IMG/VR virus record: IMGVR_UViG_3300037294_000190
Location: 1 to 33,344 of that record
DNA: 33,344 nucleotides
Direction: 5' to 3' (one strand)
From: a virus
Position numbers and translations under genes: made by a program
Shown here: in pieces, positions 1 to 11,200 of the stretch
Position numbering within the stretch: position 1 is the first letter of the stretch
Layout: each line of letters starts with the position of its first letter
Notes under the pieces: model-generated
Databases searched by the model: none
Told to the model about the DNA's origin: nothing
Seen by the model: the letters and a program-made list of their open reading frames with translations, nothing else

Positions 1-3000
1 ATCAAGATGGGTATGTCGGCGATATTGCTAACGAATTAACCACTACTACTAATGCAATCAAATACGTAAAAGAACTAGCCTATAACGTTGTATTAGGTAA
101 CACAACTTCTACACCTTATCAATCTACTGTAACGCAAAATTTAAGTTTACCAGTTGCTACAGGCACAGAAGCATCTGCAATCAGAACTGATTTTCAAGTT
201 ATCATAGACATATTGGAAAATGGCACTGCTGGCGTAACTGATATTGTAGTTGCAAATGGAATCGATATATTAAATGCAGATGCACAAAAGGCCTACGATT
301 TATTACAAATTAATAAAAGTTTTATTCAAGCAGAAGCAGTTGCTTATGTAGAAAGTACTAAAGAAAGCGGATTTGAATACGATCAAGAAAAATGCCTACG
401 TGATGTAGGATATATGATTGATTCAGTCGCCCACGATACTTTATACGGCGGAAATAGACAGGCGATTCAAAGCGGTGTATTCTATTACGGATTCTCAAAT
501 ACTCAAAGTGCGGTCGAAAACGAACAAGCACAAACTTCAGCAGCGTTTAATAAACTAAAAGAAATTATTCCTCTTATTATTACTAATGTAGAAATTACTC
601 CTACTATTAATAATACAGCAACTCAGATAACAAATTTAACAAGTTCTACTATTGCAGTTGCAGGTATTACTAATAATATTATAAGTTTAATAACTGATAT
701 AATTACAGAAGGACCAGATGTAGCAATTGAAGGATTGCCAATTGGCCAAACACGAACTACTAATATAGATACAGAAGCAGCCGCAACTATACTTCTTGCA
801 AACAGAGACTTTATTAAATCAGAGACTATTGCATGGGTAGACAAATATTACGGAACAGGTTTTGTTTATGATCAAGCCAAATGCTACCGTGATACCGGGT
901 TAATTGTTGATGCTATCGCAACTGACTTATTGTATCCTACTGATGAAAAAAGTCAAACTACTTTTGCTGGATTGCAGTATTGGAACCAAGCAGGGTATAT
1001 TGGAGACATTTCTAGAGAACTTACTACTACAACTAATGCAATTAAGTATGCAAAAACTGTAGCAGCCGAAGTTGTTCAAGGAATTACTACAGGTACAAGA
1101 TACCAAAGCACTGTTACACAAAATGCAGCAAGCACTTTTGCAACTGCTGTTGAAGGAAATATTGTTGCGGCAGATTTTGATGTGATTATTGACATTTTAG
1201 TTGACGGTACTGCCGGTGTAACTGACAAAATCGTTCCAAATGGTGTACAATCTATCGACACTGCAACAATTAATGCATACACATTACTTGTTAACAATAA
1301 AGAATATATTCAAAGCGAAACTATTGCTTATATTGAAGCAACTAAATTTGATTACGACGAAGAAAAATGTTATAGAGATAGTGGTCTAATTGTAGACGCT
1401 ATTGCATTAGATTTATTATACCCAACTGATACTTACAGTCAGTCAACTTTTGCAGGCCTTCAGTACTGGGATCAGAACGGTTACACAGGTAGCATTGCTG
1501 GAGAATTAACAACAACTACTAATGCTATTACTTACGTCAGCGCTCTTGCACAATTAATTGTTCAAAATGATGAAAGCGGCACACGCTACCAAAGTACTGT
1601 TACTCAAAATACAAGTTTAGATGCAGCATCGTCGGCTGCTGCGTTAATAATTGACACTGAGTTTACAGTAATCACTGATATATTAACTAACGGCACTGAT
1701 GGAGTAACGGATACTATTGTTCCTAACAATATTGCGGAAAGCACTGTTACTGATGTTATTAATGCTTACAATTTATTAGTTCTTAACAAAGAATATCTGC
1801 AAGCCGAAGCAGTTGCATATGTAGAAAGCACAAAGACTAGTGAGTTCGAATATGATCAAGAGTTATGTTTCCGTGATATTGGATACATAGTTGACTCAGT
1901 TGCATTTGATTTACTGCACAGCGGAAATAAACAAGCAGTTCAAAGTGGTGTTTACTACTACAGTTTTAATGCCAACAGCACAGCAATTCCTAACGAAATT
2001 CCACAGACTCTGCAGGCATTTAACTTTATTAAAGAAATATCTCAGCGCATTGTAACAAATACAACTGGAACAAATTATCAAAGTACTGTTACTCAAAATA
2101 CTAGTTTAACTGCTGCAACAAGTTTTGAATCAGAAATTTTAGGAAGAGCAATTAATACTATTACTAATATTATTAGTGATGGACCTAGCGTAGTAACTGC
2201 AAAAACTCCTATTAGTTTAGATGCTAGCGGCGATGTAAACAAACTTCGTGCAGCATTGATACTAGAAATCAATAGAGATTATATTCAAGCAGAAACTGTT
2301 GCATTTGTAAATCAAACTCAGCGATTTATATACGATCAAGAGTTATGTTTCCGTGATGTTGGATACATGGTTGACTCAGTTGCGTTTGACTTATTGCATC
2401 CTTTACATGACGGTATACCTAGTAATAGACAGGCAATTCAAAGCGGTGTATACTATTACGGTTTTAGTGATACATCAAGTGCAATTGCAGGAGAAATACC
2501 ACAAACTACTGCGGCGTATAATTTTATTAAAGGATTATTGCCATACGTTGTAACAGGCGAAAATGCAATTCCTCAGCAGCCGTTTATTACACAAACTACA
2601 AGTACATCAGTGGGTACAAGTAATGAAATTTTAGATGTTCAAAATAGTATTGATACTATTGTAAACATTATTAATAACGGTCCTGGAGTTGCAAACGAAA
2701 AAGTACCTGTAAGTTTAACAAAAGACACTAGTACAGATGTATATAATGCATATCAATTGCTGGTTGCTAACAGACAGTTTATACAAGAAGAAACTATTGC
2801 TTATATTAATAATAATTTTAAATTTGGAAGTTATCAAAATATTACTGAACAAGTATTTGATTACGATCTTAGTGGCGGCGAACGAGCATTAACTTCATTG
2901 GAAGAAAAATTTGATATTATTGCTGATATTATTAAGGATGGTGCAGACTCAAGTCCAACAATACGTAAGCCTAGACAGTATGTTGATAGCAACCAAGGTG

Positions 3001-6000
3001 TATTAAATGCTAGAAGATTATTAGAAAAGAATAGAAACTTTATTCAAGAAGAAGTTGTTGCCTATGTTGATAATTTATGGCCTAGCAAGTTTAGTTACGA
3101 TCCTGTTAAATGTAGTCGTGACACAGGATTAATTGTTGATGCACTTGCTCAAGATATATTATTTGACGGCAACACCCAATCGACATTTGCCGGGTTACAG
3201 TATTGGAATCAAGATACTGTACTTTTTCCTAGTGAGCAAACAACAACAACTAATGCTGTTCGTTATCTAAAAGATATTGCAACAAAGGTAATAACAAATA
3301 ACACTAGCGGTTACAGATACTCTACTAGTACACAGATTGAAAATACAAGTACTGCAACAATTGCTGTAATTTCTAATATACAGGCAGGATTTGATCTTAT
3401 AATCGACATCTTAGAAAATGGAACAGCCAGAATTACTGACCGTATTGTTCCGAATAATTTAAATCAAAGTGAAATATTGGCTGTTCGTTCTGCATACGAA
3501 TCATTGCAGTCCAATAAGAGTTCAATACAAACCGAAGTTGTTGAATATATCGATCAAACAAATAATTTTGTTTACGATGAGGCAAAATGTTTTCGTGACA
3601 CTGGGTTAATTGTTGATGCTATTGCATTAGATATGAAGTATCCGACTACTGGCGACAGTCAATCAACATTTGCAGGTTTACAGTATTGGAATCAAGGCGG
3701 ATACACTGGGTCAATTGCTAGTGAATTAACCACTACTACAAATGCAATTAATTATCTAAGCGGTCTTGCACAAAAAGTTATTGTTAATAGTCTAACTGGT
3801 ACTCGTTATCAATCTACAGTTACTCAAACAACTAGTACAAGTGTAGGTACCGCAGCCGAATCTGCAATTATTGGTACTAACTTTACATTTATTACTGATA
3901 TTTTAACAACAGGCACAACAGGAATTACTGATTTAATTGTTCCAAATGGCAGACCAAGTCTAAATGCTAATGTTTCTAATGCATACAATTTGCTAATTGA
4001 AAACAAAGAATATTTACAAGCAGAAGTAGTTGCATATGTAGAAAGCACTAAAGAGGAAGGATTTGAATACAATCAAGATAAATGTTTCCGTGATGTAGGA
4101 TACATGGTAGATAGTGTTGCATTTGATCTAGTACATGGAGGAAATAAACAAAGTATACAAAGTGGTTTTTATTATTACGGATACGATTCAACAAGCACAG
4201 CAATTGTTAACGAAATACCTCAAACAACTGCTGCTTACAATAGAATTAAAGAAATTATACCGTTTATTGTTCAGAACGAAATTGTATCTGTAAGTCAAGG
4301 CAACACAGCAACGCAGGTAACATATATGTTACCTGCTACTATAACACAGGTAGGCGTACTACAAACTAAAATTGATAGAATTACTGAAATAATTAACAAT
4401 GGTCCAAGTGCTGCTCCTGAATTAGAACCAATAAGTTTAACTGCTGATACTGATCCGTTAGTAGATCGTGCATATGATATTTTAGTTGCAAACAGAGATT
4501 TTATTAAAGCAGAAATAGTTGCATATGTTAATCAACAATTTACTGGATTTGAATATGATAGAGAAAAATGTTTCCGTGATGTAGGTTACATGTTAGATTC
4601 TGTAAGTTTTGATCTGTTGTATAGTGGTAACAGGCAGGCTGTGCAAAGTGGTGTTTATTATTACGGATACGATTCAACAAGCACAGCAATACCAAAAGAA
4701 ATTCCTCAAACAACTGCTGCTTACAATTTCATTGAAAGAATTGTGGGAGATATTGTAACTGGTACATTAATAACAACTCCACAACAATATACTGTTGTTC
4801 AAGTTGTTAGCGATGATGTAGCAAGCGAAGATGAAGCACAAATGATTCGTGACAATGTAAACTTTATTAATTCAATTATAGAATTTGGTCCAGATCAAGT
4901 TACGGTTAAGGAACCAATTAGTATTACAGAAACACAAGACGTAAAAATGCGAAATGCTGCATATTTGTTAAATGCTAACAGAGAATTTATTCGTGCAGAA
5001 ACAATTGCATTTATTAATAACACATATCAAACTGGTTTCTTATATGATAAAACTAAGTGCCAACGTGATACTGGATTAATTGTTGATAGCATTGCATTTG
5101 ACTTATTGCACGACGGTGTGACTGAAAGTACATTTGCCGGATTGCAATATTGGAATCAAGATACATATGTTGGGTCAGTAAGAGGCGAAATTACAACAAC
5201 TACAAATTCTATCCGTTACATTAAAGAATTAGTAGCAGATGTAATTGTTAACAATGAAATTAGTTCAACTGTTGGTAATACTGCTACTCAAAATACAAGT
5301 TTACCTGCAACTACCGTTGGTATTGCAACGTTAGTAACAGGCAATGTTGATATTATTTTAAATATTTTAGCAAATGGCACGGCAGGAGTAACAGATATTA
5401 TTGTTCCTGATAGTACTTCTTCTAATAGAGAAGATATTAATCGTGGATATAACTTATTAATGGCAAATAAAGAATTTATCCAAGATGAAGTAATTGCCAG
5501 AATTGATTATGACAACACTGAATTTGATTATGATAGAACAGTTTGCCGCCGAGATATAGGATACATTGTTGATAGTCTAGCATTTGACTTGTTGCACGAA
5601 GGCAATAGACAAAGTGTAACAAGCGGAGTTTACTATTATGGATTTGATGCAGCCGACACCGTAATCGATAATCAAGTTTCTCAAACAACTGCTGCGTATG
5701 ATAGAATTAAAGATATTGTAGGAAGTATTGTTAAAGCAGAAGCAGTTAATCAAACATATCAATATAAAGTTAAACAAGTATTGAGTACGAATACTGCTAC
5801 TGATTCAGAAGTAGTTGTTTTACAAGAAAAAATTGACATCATTACTGACATTATTAACAACGGTCCAGAACAAGCAGGAGCACAAACTCCAATCGATCAT
5901 GTTGCAAGTACAAGTACTTCAGTTATTAATGCATTTGATTTATTAATTGCAAATAAAAACTTTATTAAAGCAGAAGTTGTTGCATATATTGATGCGAAAT

Positions 6001-6100
6001 ATACTGATACTCCTAATTATGACAGAGATAAGTGTTATAGAGATGTAGGCGCTATTATTGATGCAGTAGGTTACGATGTTGCTTATGGCGGTAATTATAA
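1..6100 (+). repeat. Tandem protein-coding repeat array, period about 477-498 nt
   Basis: Twelve complete units are anchored by a CxRDxG motif with spacing of 477-498 nt. There is also one shortened unit between the Cys codons at 2346 and 3111 (765 nt apart) and a partial unit at the left edge. Two core types alternate irregularly. In order they are partial A, B, A, A, B, B, short, A, A, B, B, A, B and a terminal variant. Confidence 0.9.
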
Positions 6101-6503
6101 TTCAGTTAATACAGGTAACGGTTATTTTAATAGAAAAGGTCAGTATCATATTGTTCGATTAGAACAAAACGTTACTGATCCTACATTGTTTATTGATGGT
6201 GCTACTGTAAGATTTTATCAGCAGAGTTATATTTCCGCAAGTGGATATTTGTTTGAGTATGTTGGTGCCGGTACACAGTACGGAGCGTTACCACAAGTTG
6301 GTAAGGCTGATCCTGTACAAGAGAGAGAAGTAGTTCAGTTAAATAATGGTAAGGTGTTCTTTACATCAACAGACCAAAACGGAGACTTTAGAATTGGCCC
6401 AACGCTGGTTATTAGTCAAAGCACTGGTGTGTTGGCAGGTCGTACATTCGAGAAGAGTTTGTATGCTACAATGACACCGTTTATCTTAGTGGTAGGAGCA
6501 TAA
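1..6503 (+). CDS. Giant repeat-built virion/fibre protein, 5' end outside window
   Basis: The reading frame is open from base 3 to the TAA at 6503 (about 2166 residues seen). The repeat pattern is already running at base 3, so the true start lies upstream; a TTG at 213 is internal. The protein is a tandem array of ~162-residue units. Each has a core with Cys-x-Arg-Asp-x-Gly, then either a 'FAGLQYWNQ' (type A) or an 'AVQSGVYYYG' (type B) segment, then a linker. The Cys codons fall at 393, 882, 1368, 1866, 2346, 3111, 3588, 4083, 4569, 5058, 5544 and 6033. The last unit is a variant that leads into a different C-terminal domain with 'GKVFFTSTDQNGDFRIGP', a motif shared with the giant gene at 11550. 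Such proteins are known as large structural proteins of marine T4-like phages (VrlC-like is one label). A fibre or baseplate-attached adhesion role is inferred; no enzyme motif is visible. Confidence 0.85.
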   Translation, partial: QDGYVGDIANELTTTTNAIKYVKELAYNVVLGNTTSTPYQSTVTQNLSLPVATGTEASAIRTDFQVIIDILENGTAGVTDIVVANGIDILNADAQKAYDLLQINKSFIQAEAVAYVESTKESGFEYDQEKCLRDVGYMIDSVAHDTLYGGNRQAIQSGVFYYGFSNTQSAVENEQAQTSAAFNKLKEIIPLIITNVEITPTINNTATQITNLTSSTIAVAGITNNIISLITDIITEGPDVAIEGLPIGQTRTTNIDTEAAATILLANRDFIKSETIAWVDKYYGTGFVYDQAKCYRDTGLIVDAIATDLLYPTDEKSQTTFAGLQYWNQAGYIGDISRELTTTTNAIKYAKTVAAEVVQGITTGTRYQSTVTQNAASTFATAVEGNIVAADFDVIIDILVDGTAGVTDKIVPNGVQSIDTATINAYTLLVNNKEYIQSETIAYIEATKFDYDEEKCYRDSGLIVDAIALDLLYPTDTYSQSTFAGLQYWDQNGYTGSIAGELTTTTNAITYVSALAQLIVQNDESGTRYQSTVTQNTSLDAASSAAALIIDTEFTVITDILTNGTDGVTDTIVPNNIAESTVTDVINAYNLLVLNKEYLQAEAVAYVESTKTSEFEYDQELCFRDIGYIVDSVAFDLLHSGNKQAVQSGVYYYSFNANSTAIPNEIPQTLQAFNFIKEISQRIVTNTTGTNYQSTVTQNTSLTAATSFESEILGRAINTITNIISDGPSVVTAKTPISLDASGDVNKLRAALILEINRDYIQAETVAFVNQTQRFIYDQELCFRDVGYMVDSVAFDLLHPLHDGIPSNRQAIQSGVYYYGFSDTSSAIAGEIPQTTAAYNFIKGLLPYVVTGENAIPQQPFITQTTSTSVGTSNEILDVQNSIDTIVNIINNGPGVANEKVPVSLTKDTSTDVYNAYQLLVANRQFIQEETIAYINNNFKFGSYQNITEQVFDYDLSGGERALTSLEEKFDIIADIIKDGADSSPTIRKPRQYVDSNQGVLNARRLLEKNRNFIQEEVVAYVDNLWPSKFSYDPVKCSRDTGLIVDALAQDILFDGNTQSTFAGLQYWNQDTVLFPSEQTTTTNAVRYLKDIATKVITNNTSGYRYSTSTQIENTSTATIAVISNIQAGFDLIIDILENGTARITDRIVPNNLNQSEILAVRSAYESLQSNKSSIQTEVVEYIDQTNNFVYDEAKCFRDTGLIVDAIALDMKYPTTGDSQSTFAGLQYWNQGGYTGSIASELTTTTNAINYLSGLAQKVIVNSLTGTRYQSTVTQTTSTSVGTAAESAIIGTNFTFITDILTTGTTGITDLIVPNGRPSLNANVSNAYNLLIENKEYLQAEVVAYVESTKEEGFEYNQDKCFRDVGYMVDSVAFDLVHGGNKQSIQSGFYYYGYDSTSTAIVNEIPQTTAAYNRIKEIIPFIVQNEIVSVSQGNTATQVTYMLPATITQVGVLQTKIDRITEIINNGPSAAPELEPISLTADTDPLVDRAYDILVANRDFIKAEIVAYVNQQFTGFEYDREKCFRDVGYMLDSVSFDLLYSGNRQAVQSGVYYYGYDSTSTAIPKEIPQTTAAYNFIERIVGDIVTGTLITTPQQYTVVQVVSDDVASEDEAQMIRDNVNFINSIIEFGPDQVTVKEPISITETQDVKMRNAAYLLNANREFIRAETIAFINNTYQTGFLYDKTKCQRDTGLIVDSIAFDLLHDGVTESTFAGLQYWNQDTYVGSVRGEITTTTNSIRYIKELVADVIVNNEISSTVGNTATQNTSLPATTVGIATLVTGNVDIILNILANGTAGVTDIIVPDSTSSNREDINRGYNLLMANKEFIQDEVIARIDYDNTEFDYDRTVCRRDIGYIVDSLAFDLLHEGNRQSVTSGVYYYGFDAADTVIDNQVSQTTAAYDRIKDIVGSIVKAEAVNQTYQYKVKQVLSTNTATDSEVVVLQEKIDIITDIINNGPEQAGAQTPIDHVASTSTSVINAFDLLIANKNFIKAEVVAYIDAKYTDTPNYDRDKCYRDVGAIIDAVGYDVAYGGNYNSVNTGNGYFNRKGQYHIVRLEQNVTDPTLFIDGATVRFYQQSYISASGYLFEYVGAGTQYGALPQVGKADPVQEREVVQLNNGKVFFTSTDQNGDFRIGPTLVISQSTGVLAGRTFEKSLYATMTPFILVVGA
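4168..4690 (+). repeat. 37-bp identical direct repeats in neighbouring B-type units
   Basis: Bases 4168-4204 and 4654-4690 are identical over 37 nt, and a second identical block of about 24 nt follows shortly after each (encoding PQTTAAYN). The two copies lie one repeat period (486 nt) apart in adjacent type B units, which suggests recent duplication or gene conversion. Confidence 0.8.
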
Positions 6504-6504
6504 C

Positions 6505-8220
6505 GTGGCAGCATTATTAAGTGGAAGAGTTAAAAACCCAACGTCAACTGATGGATTCATCGGTCTAAGCGAAACACAAGTAGCGTTGGGTAATACTCCC
6601 AGAGATGATACTGGTTATGCTATCATTACAATAAACAATATTGCCACTTATACAAACAAGTTACAACAACTTCAATTTGCTACAGACAATTCTACTGAAA
6701 CTAGAATAACTAGTCAATTACCTGACGGTAATATAATAATTGAAACTACCGGAACTGGCACTATCTACTTGTTAGGTAATGTTAGTATTCCAATATTAGA
6801 TGCTCAAACTGCATTTAAAGGGCCTGTTCAAGCAGCAACTATTGAAGATGTAGACCTTATTGGCGGTGCTCCTTCTACAGTTGATGGAGTTGATCTCGAG
6901 TTAGAAAATAGAATATTAGTTAGAGCACAAACTGATCCGGCTCAGAATGGTATATACATTGTAAGTTTTGTAGGATCAGGAGCAAACGGCACTTGGTCAA
7001 GAGCGTCTGATAATAATACGGCTGACAAAATGGCATCTGCTATTGTTAGTGTGCAAGGTGGAGATACATTATCAGGAAGGTATTTTTATACAGATTTTTT
7101 ACCCAATCAAGAACTCGATGTTGATCCTGTTGCATGGTATCAATTGATTGCTGATTTTAAAGATCAATTTATAGAAAACAAAAATATTGACAACTCATCA
7201 ATTGGATTTTTTAATCCAGGTTATGGTGGATTTAACGATCTCAGAGCAGTTAGTACAACTACATCAACTGGCACAGATAGTGGCGCATTATTAGTATACG
7301 GCGGAGCAGGCATCGGCGGCGACGTTAATATTGACGGACTTACAAAAGTTTGGAATTCGACAAGTGCAACTTCTACCTTTACAGGTGCTATGCAAATAGC
7401 AGGAGGTTTAGGTGTTAACGGCGCAATTTATGCTCGATCAATATATGTTGACGGAGTACCACTAGATGAACCTTTTTGGAATGGTGGACAAATAACTAGT
7501 CCGTTCTATGTGGCTAACATCGAAGGCGCAACAAGCACCATGACAGGTGCATTAAAAGTACTCGGCGGCGCAGGCATAGGCGGTGCATTGTATGTAGGCG
7601 AAAGTATTACATTAGAAAGTCCTAATCAAGTTAATAGTGTTTACTTTCGTATGCGAAATACTGCAACTAACGGACAAAGTTACACATGGAGAGTAGGCGG
7701 AAATAACTTTGCAGGCCAAAGTGGTGCCAACTTAAATGAAGGCGGTCTAACTTTATATAATGACACAAACAATACATACCGTTTAGCAATAACAAAAGGT
7801 ACAGGAAACCTGCTTGTAGGTGCTCAAACAGACAACGGAACAGACAAATTACAAGTGTCCGGTAGTGTCCGATTCGGAGACGGTCAACTGTTTACTCGTA
7901 GTACCAGCATAAATAACACTAGTACTACAGTTATAGACAGTTTTCCTGCCGCAACTTACAGAACTGCAAAGTTATTAGTGCAAGTTGCTGACGGAATTGG
8001 GTCCGGAGCCAAGTTCCATGTAGTTGAGATCGTAACTTTACTTGATAATGACGGAAACGTTTACAAGTCAGAATACGGTATTATTACAACAGGAGGGTCG
8101 TCGGGAGAGTTTGCAGTAGATTATAATGTAGGTGGTAACGGATTAGTTAGACTATTATTCACAGCAGACCAAACAACGGCAAAATTGGTAAAAGTCTTAA
8201 GGACAGCAATAAGCAGGTAA
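6505..8220 (+). CDS. Modular tail-fibre-like structural protein with GGxGIGG repeats
   Basis: This 571-residue protein starts at a GTG one base after the previous stop. AGGAG at 6494-6498 is six bases upstream and supports that start. Residues ~107-214 form a module of the type 'ENRILVRAQTDPAQNGIYIV...GTWSRASD', widespread in phage tail fibres. Three copies of the STxTGALxVxGGxGIGG repeat follow near residues 253, 288 and 343. Residues ~375-460 resemble the 'GNLLVGAQTDNGTDKLQVSG' segment common near fibre C-termini. Residues 488-571 form a C-terminal domain (VQVxD...KFHVVE...YGIIT) that is paralogous to the end of the next gene. The tight spacing suggests co-transcription with the upstream giant gene. 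A fibre or baseplate adhesion role is inferred from the repeats and position. Confidence 0.8.
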   Translation: MAALLSGRVKNPTSTDGFIGLSETQVALGNTPRDDTGYAIITINNIATYTNKLQQLQFATDNSTETRITSQLPDGNIIIETTGTGTIYLLGNVSIPILDAQTAFKGPVQAATIEDVDLIGGAPSTVDGVDLELENRILVRAQTDPAQNGIYIVSFVGSGANGTWSRASDNNTADKMASAIVSVQGGDTLSGRYFYTDFLPNQELDVDPVAWYQLIADFKDQFIENKNIDNSSIGFFNPGYGGFNDLRAVSTTTSTGTDSGALLVYGGAGIGGDVNIDGLTKVWNSTSATSTFTGAMQIAGGLGVNGAIYARSIYVDGVPLDEPFWNGGQITSPFYVANIEGATSTMTGALKVLGGAGIGGALYVGESITLESPNQVNSVYFRMRNTATNGQSYTWRVGGNNFAGQSGANLNEGGLTLYNDTNNTYRLAITKGTGNLLVGAQTDNGTDKLQVSGSVRFGDGQLFTRSTSINNTSTTVIDSFPAATYRTAKLLVQVADGIGSGAKFHVVEIVTLLDNDGNVYKSEYGIITTGGSSGEFAVDYNVGGNGLVRLLFTADQTTAKLVKVLRTAISR

Positions 8221-8238
8221 AATGTTAAGGATTAAGAA

Positions 8239-11200
8239 ATGGCAAACATAAAAGATTTCGTCGTAAAACAAGGCATAGTTGCAGAAGGGACCGCAGCGTC
8301 CAATAACACTGCAACTGGTGCATTACTTGTAGGCGGCGGAGCGGGTATAGGCGGTAACGTCAACATTGGTGGTTATATTAAAAGGCAGGGAGATGTAACT
8401 AGCGATACACACAGTCTAGGTGCGCAATTATCTTTTAGAGATGCGGTATTCACTGATAGTTTAGTAACAGGCAGATCAGCCTGGGGTATTGTAAACTATT
8501 TTGGCAATCCACAATTAGATACAATCAGTGAAGATGCAACATACACTAACGCTACTAACATCTTTATTAAAGGTCCTGCTCAAGCAGTTGCTGGCGGCAA
8601 TTTAACAATTGAAAAGTCTTGGGCATTATATGCTAGTTCAGGTAGTTTTTATATTGGTGAAACAAGTGGCAGTACAAGTACTGCGGCTGGCCAAGCATTA
8701 CAGATAGCAGGCGGTGTTAGTTTTGGCAACGGAATTTACGGCGCAGGTGGCGGAAGTCTATTCGGTTACTACGAAATTGATGGTAGCCAAGTTTTAACAA
8801 AGGCAACACAAAACGTAGGTCTTGCAGAATTTCCAGACGGCATTTTAATATCAACTTCTACGCAAGCAGTTAGCACAGCAACAGGAGCATTAGTTCTTTC
8901 AAACGGCGGCGGCATTGGCGTTGCAGGCAATGTATATGTAGGTGGATACTTAGCAGTATTAACAACTGCAACAATTTTAGGCACAGAAAATGCATCCAGC
9001 ACATCAACTGGAGCGTTAAGACTCGAAGGCGGTCTAGGCATAGGGCAAGATCTGTTTGCACAAAACGGCGTCTTTGTTTCTGGAAATTCAAATACTAGCA
9101 CGGTTGGCGGCAACAGTGTTCAAATTACTAGTGGCGGCGGCCTAGGTGTTAGCGGGTCTGCATTAATTCAAGGTCTAGTATACTTAGAAAACACTACAGA
9201 CTCAGATGCTGTTGACACAGGTGCATTGGTTGTACGAGGCGGTGTTGGAATTGAACAAAATTTAACAGTTAATACTGTTGATATTGTAGGTACAACCTTA
9301 GCAACTGATGAAAGTTCAGGTGCATTAACAGTTGCAGGCGGCGTAGGAATTGCTGGTAATTTAGTAATTGGTGCTACTGACAGTTCTACTGGAACTACTG
9401 CATCAAATGCATTAGTTGTAGCAGGCGGCGGATACTTTGGCGGCGATTTGTCAGTTAAAGGAACAACAGTAATTGAAGGAGACCTATTACTATTAGGTAT
9501 AGGTACACAAGTCACAATTAATTCAACAAATACTTACATTGTTGATCCGTTAGTCGAAATTGGCGGCGGTATAGATGGTTCTATGCTAACTGTTCCAGAT
9601 GTATATGACAAAGGTTTATTAATACATTATCAAAATGCAGCAAGTACAGTAACAGATTGGCGTGCATTTATTGGTCTAGAAAACACTACTGAACGCTTTA
9701 TCTTTAAAACAGATATTGATCCTAGCGTAGAAGGTGAAGATCCCTTTGGCGATTATTATAACAGCGGTACCTGGAGTACATTAGAAGCAGGTAGTTTAGT
9801 TTTAAGAAATGATTTAACAGTTAACGGAACAGCAAATGTTACCGGATCTGCTGAGTTTGAAAATACTGTAACATTTACTAGTGCAGCATTTTCATCGACA
9901 CAAATTTTAGATAATGCGTTACAAGTTCCAAATGGCGGCATTGGCGCAAGATATTTGTACATTGAAGAATCTGGTTTTATTAAAAATGCTGAAATTCTAA
10001 CAACTGGTACAATTAACAATAACATCGGCGGATTGTTTACTAATACTTTCCAGTTTGCTAACTTAACTGAGGCAAACAGTACTGACACCGGCGCAGTAAC
10101 AGTTGGTGGCGGCGTTGGTATTGGTGGTAATTTATATGTTGGCGGCAATCAAGTACTGTACGGAACATTATCTATTACAGATGAAACACAATCTGTAGAC
10201 AGTAGTACAGGAGCATTAACTGTTCTTGGTGGTGTTGGCGTTGGTAAGAATCTAAATGTAGGCGGAACTGTTGCAATTACAGACGCAACTAACAGTACCG
10301 GTACTGATAATGGTGCGTTGACTGTGGCAGGCGGCGCCGGCATTGCAGGTGATGTATATGTCGGCGGCTTTATTGTAGCAACTAACACTGTAACTGTTTA
10401 TCAATTAATTGTCACAAGCGAAGAAGATAGCACAGCAACAGGTAATGGTGCTGTAACTATTGCAGGCGGCATAGGTGTTGGCAAAACTATAAATGCAGAT
10501 AGAATTAATGTTCAAACTGCTAGTATTAACAGCGGAACAAGTTCTACTTCAACTAATACAGGTGATTTAGTAGTTACTGGTGGTGCAGGTATCGGTGAAA
10601 ACTTACATGTAGGAAATAATCTACAAGTTTACTCAACATTAACATCAATAAGCACTAATACAGGTGCATTAGTAGTCGAAGGCGGTGCCGGCATCGGTAA
10701 AGATGTCTACATTGGTGGTAAAATTACTAGAAACGGTGAAGTTACTGTAAGCCAATTAAACTTGGGCGGTGCAGCACTAGCAATTTCGACCTCTACATAT
10801 ATAGACGAACTGTCAAGCGGCACACCTAGCAGTTTAGCAATTAATAGTTTTGGTCGTCCTACAATTGTAGGAACATTAAATCCAACATGGGGCGATGCTT
10901 CTACATTATATATCGATAATGCTCCGCAATTTACAGGTGGAGCCAATGCTACACGCAAGTGGGCCGCATTCGTTAATCAGGGTGCAGTAAAAATTGCAAC
11001 TGGCACAGTTAACAACGGTACTACAAATAGTGGTGCATTACAAGTTGTTGGTGGTGTTGGCGTTGGCGGTTCACTAACCGTTGGTGGAAAAGTTAAAGCA
11101 AACACTGTTGAAGTTGGATCTAACTTAATTAGTTCTCCGGGAATTACAGGTAAGAGCGATGCAACTGCTGCAACTATTGATACATATGTAGGTAACGAAT

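Noticed and set aside
1-6100. CRISPR-like array from regular ~487-nt spacing
   Set aside because: The periodicity is that of a protein repeat in one open frame; there are no short identical repeats with unique spacers.
213-6503. TTG at 213 as the start of the first giant gene
   Set aside because: The same frame is open to base 3 and encodes another copy of the A-type repeat (GYVGDIANELTTTTNA), so the gene begins upstream of the window.
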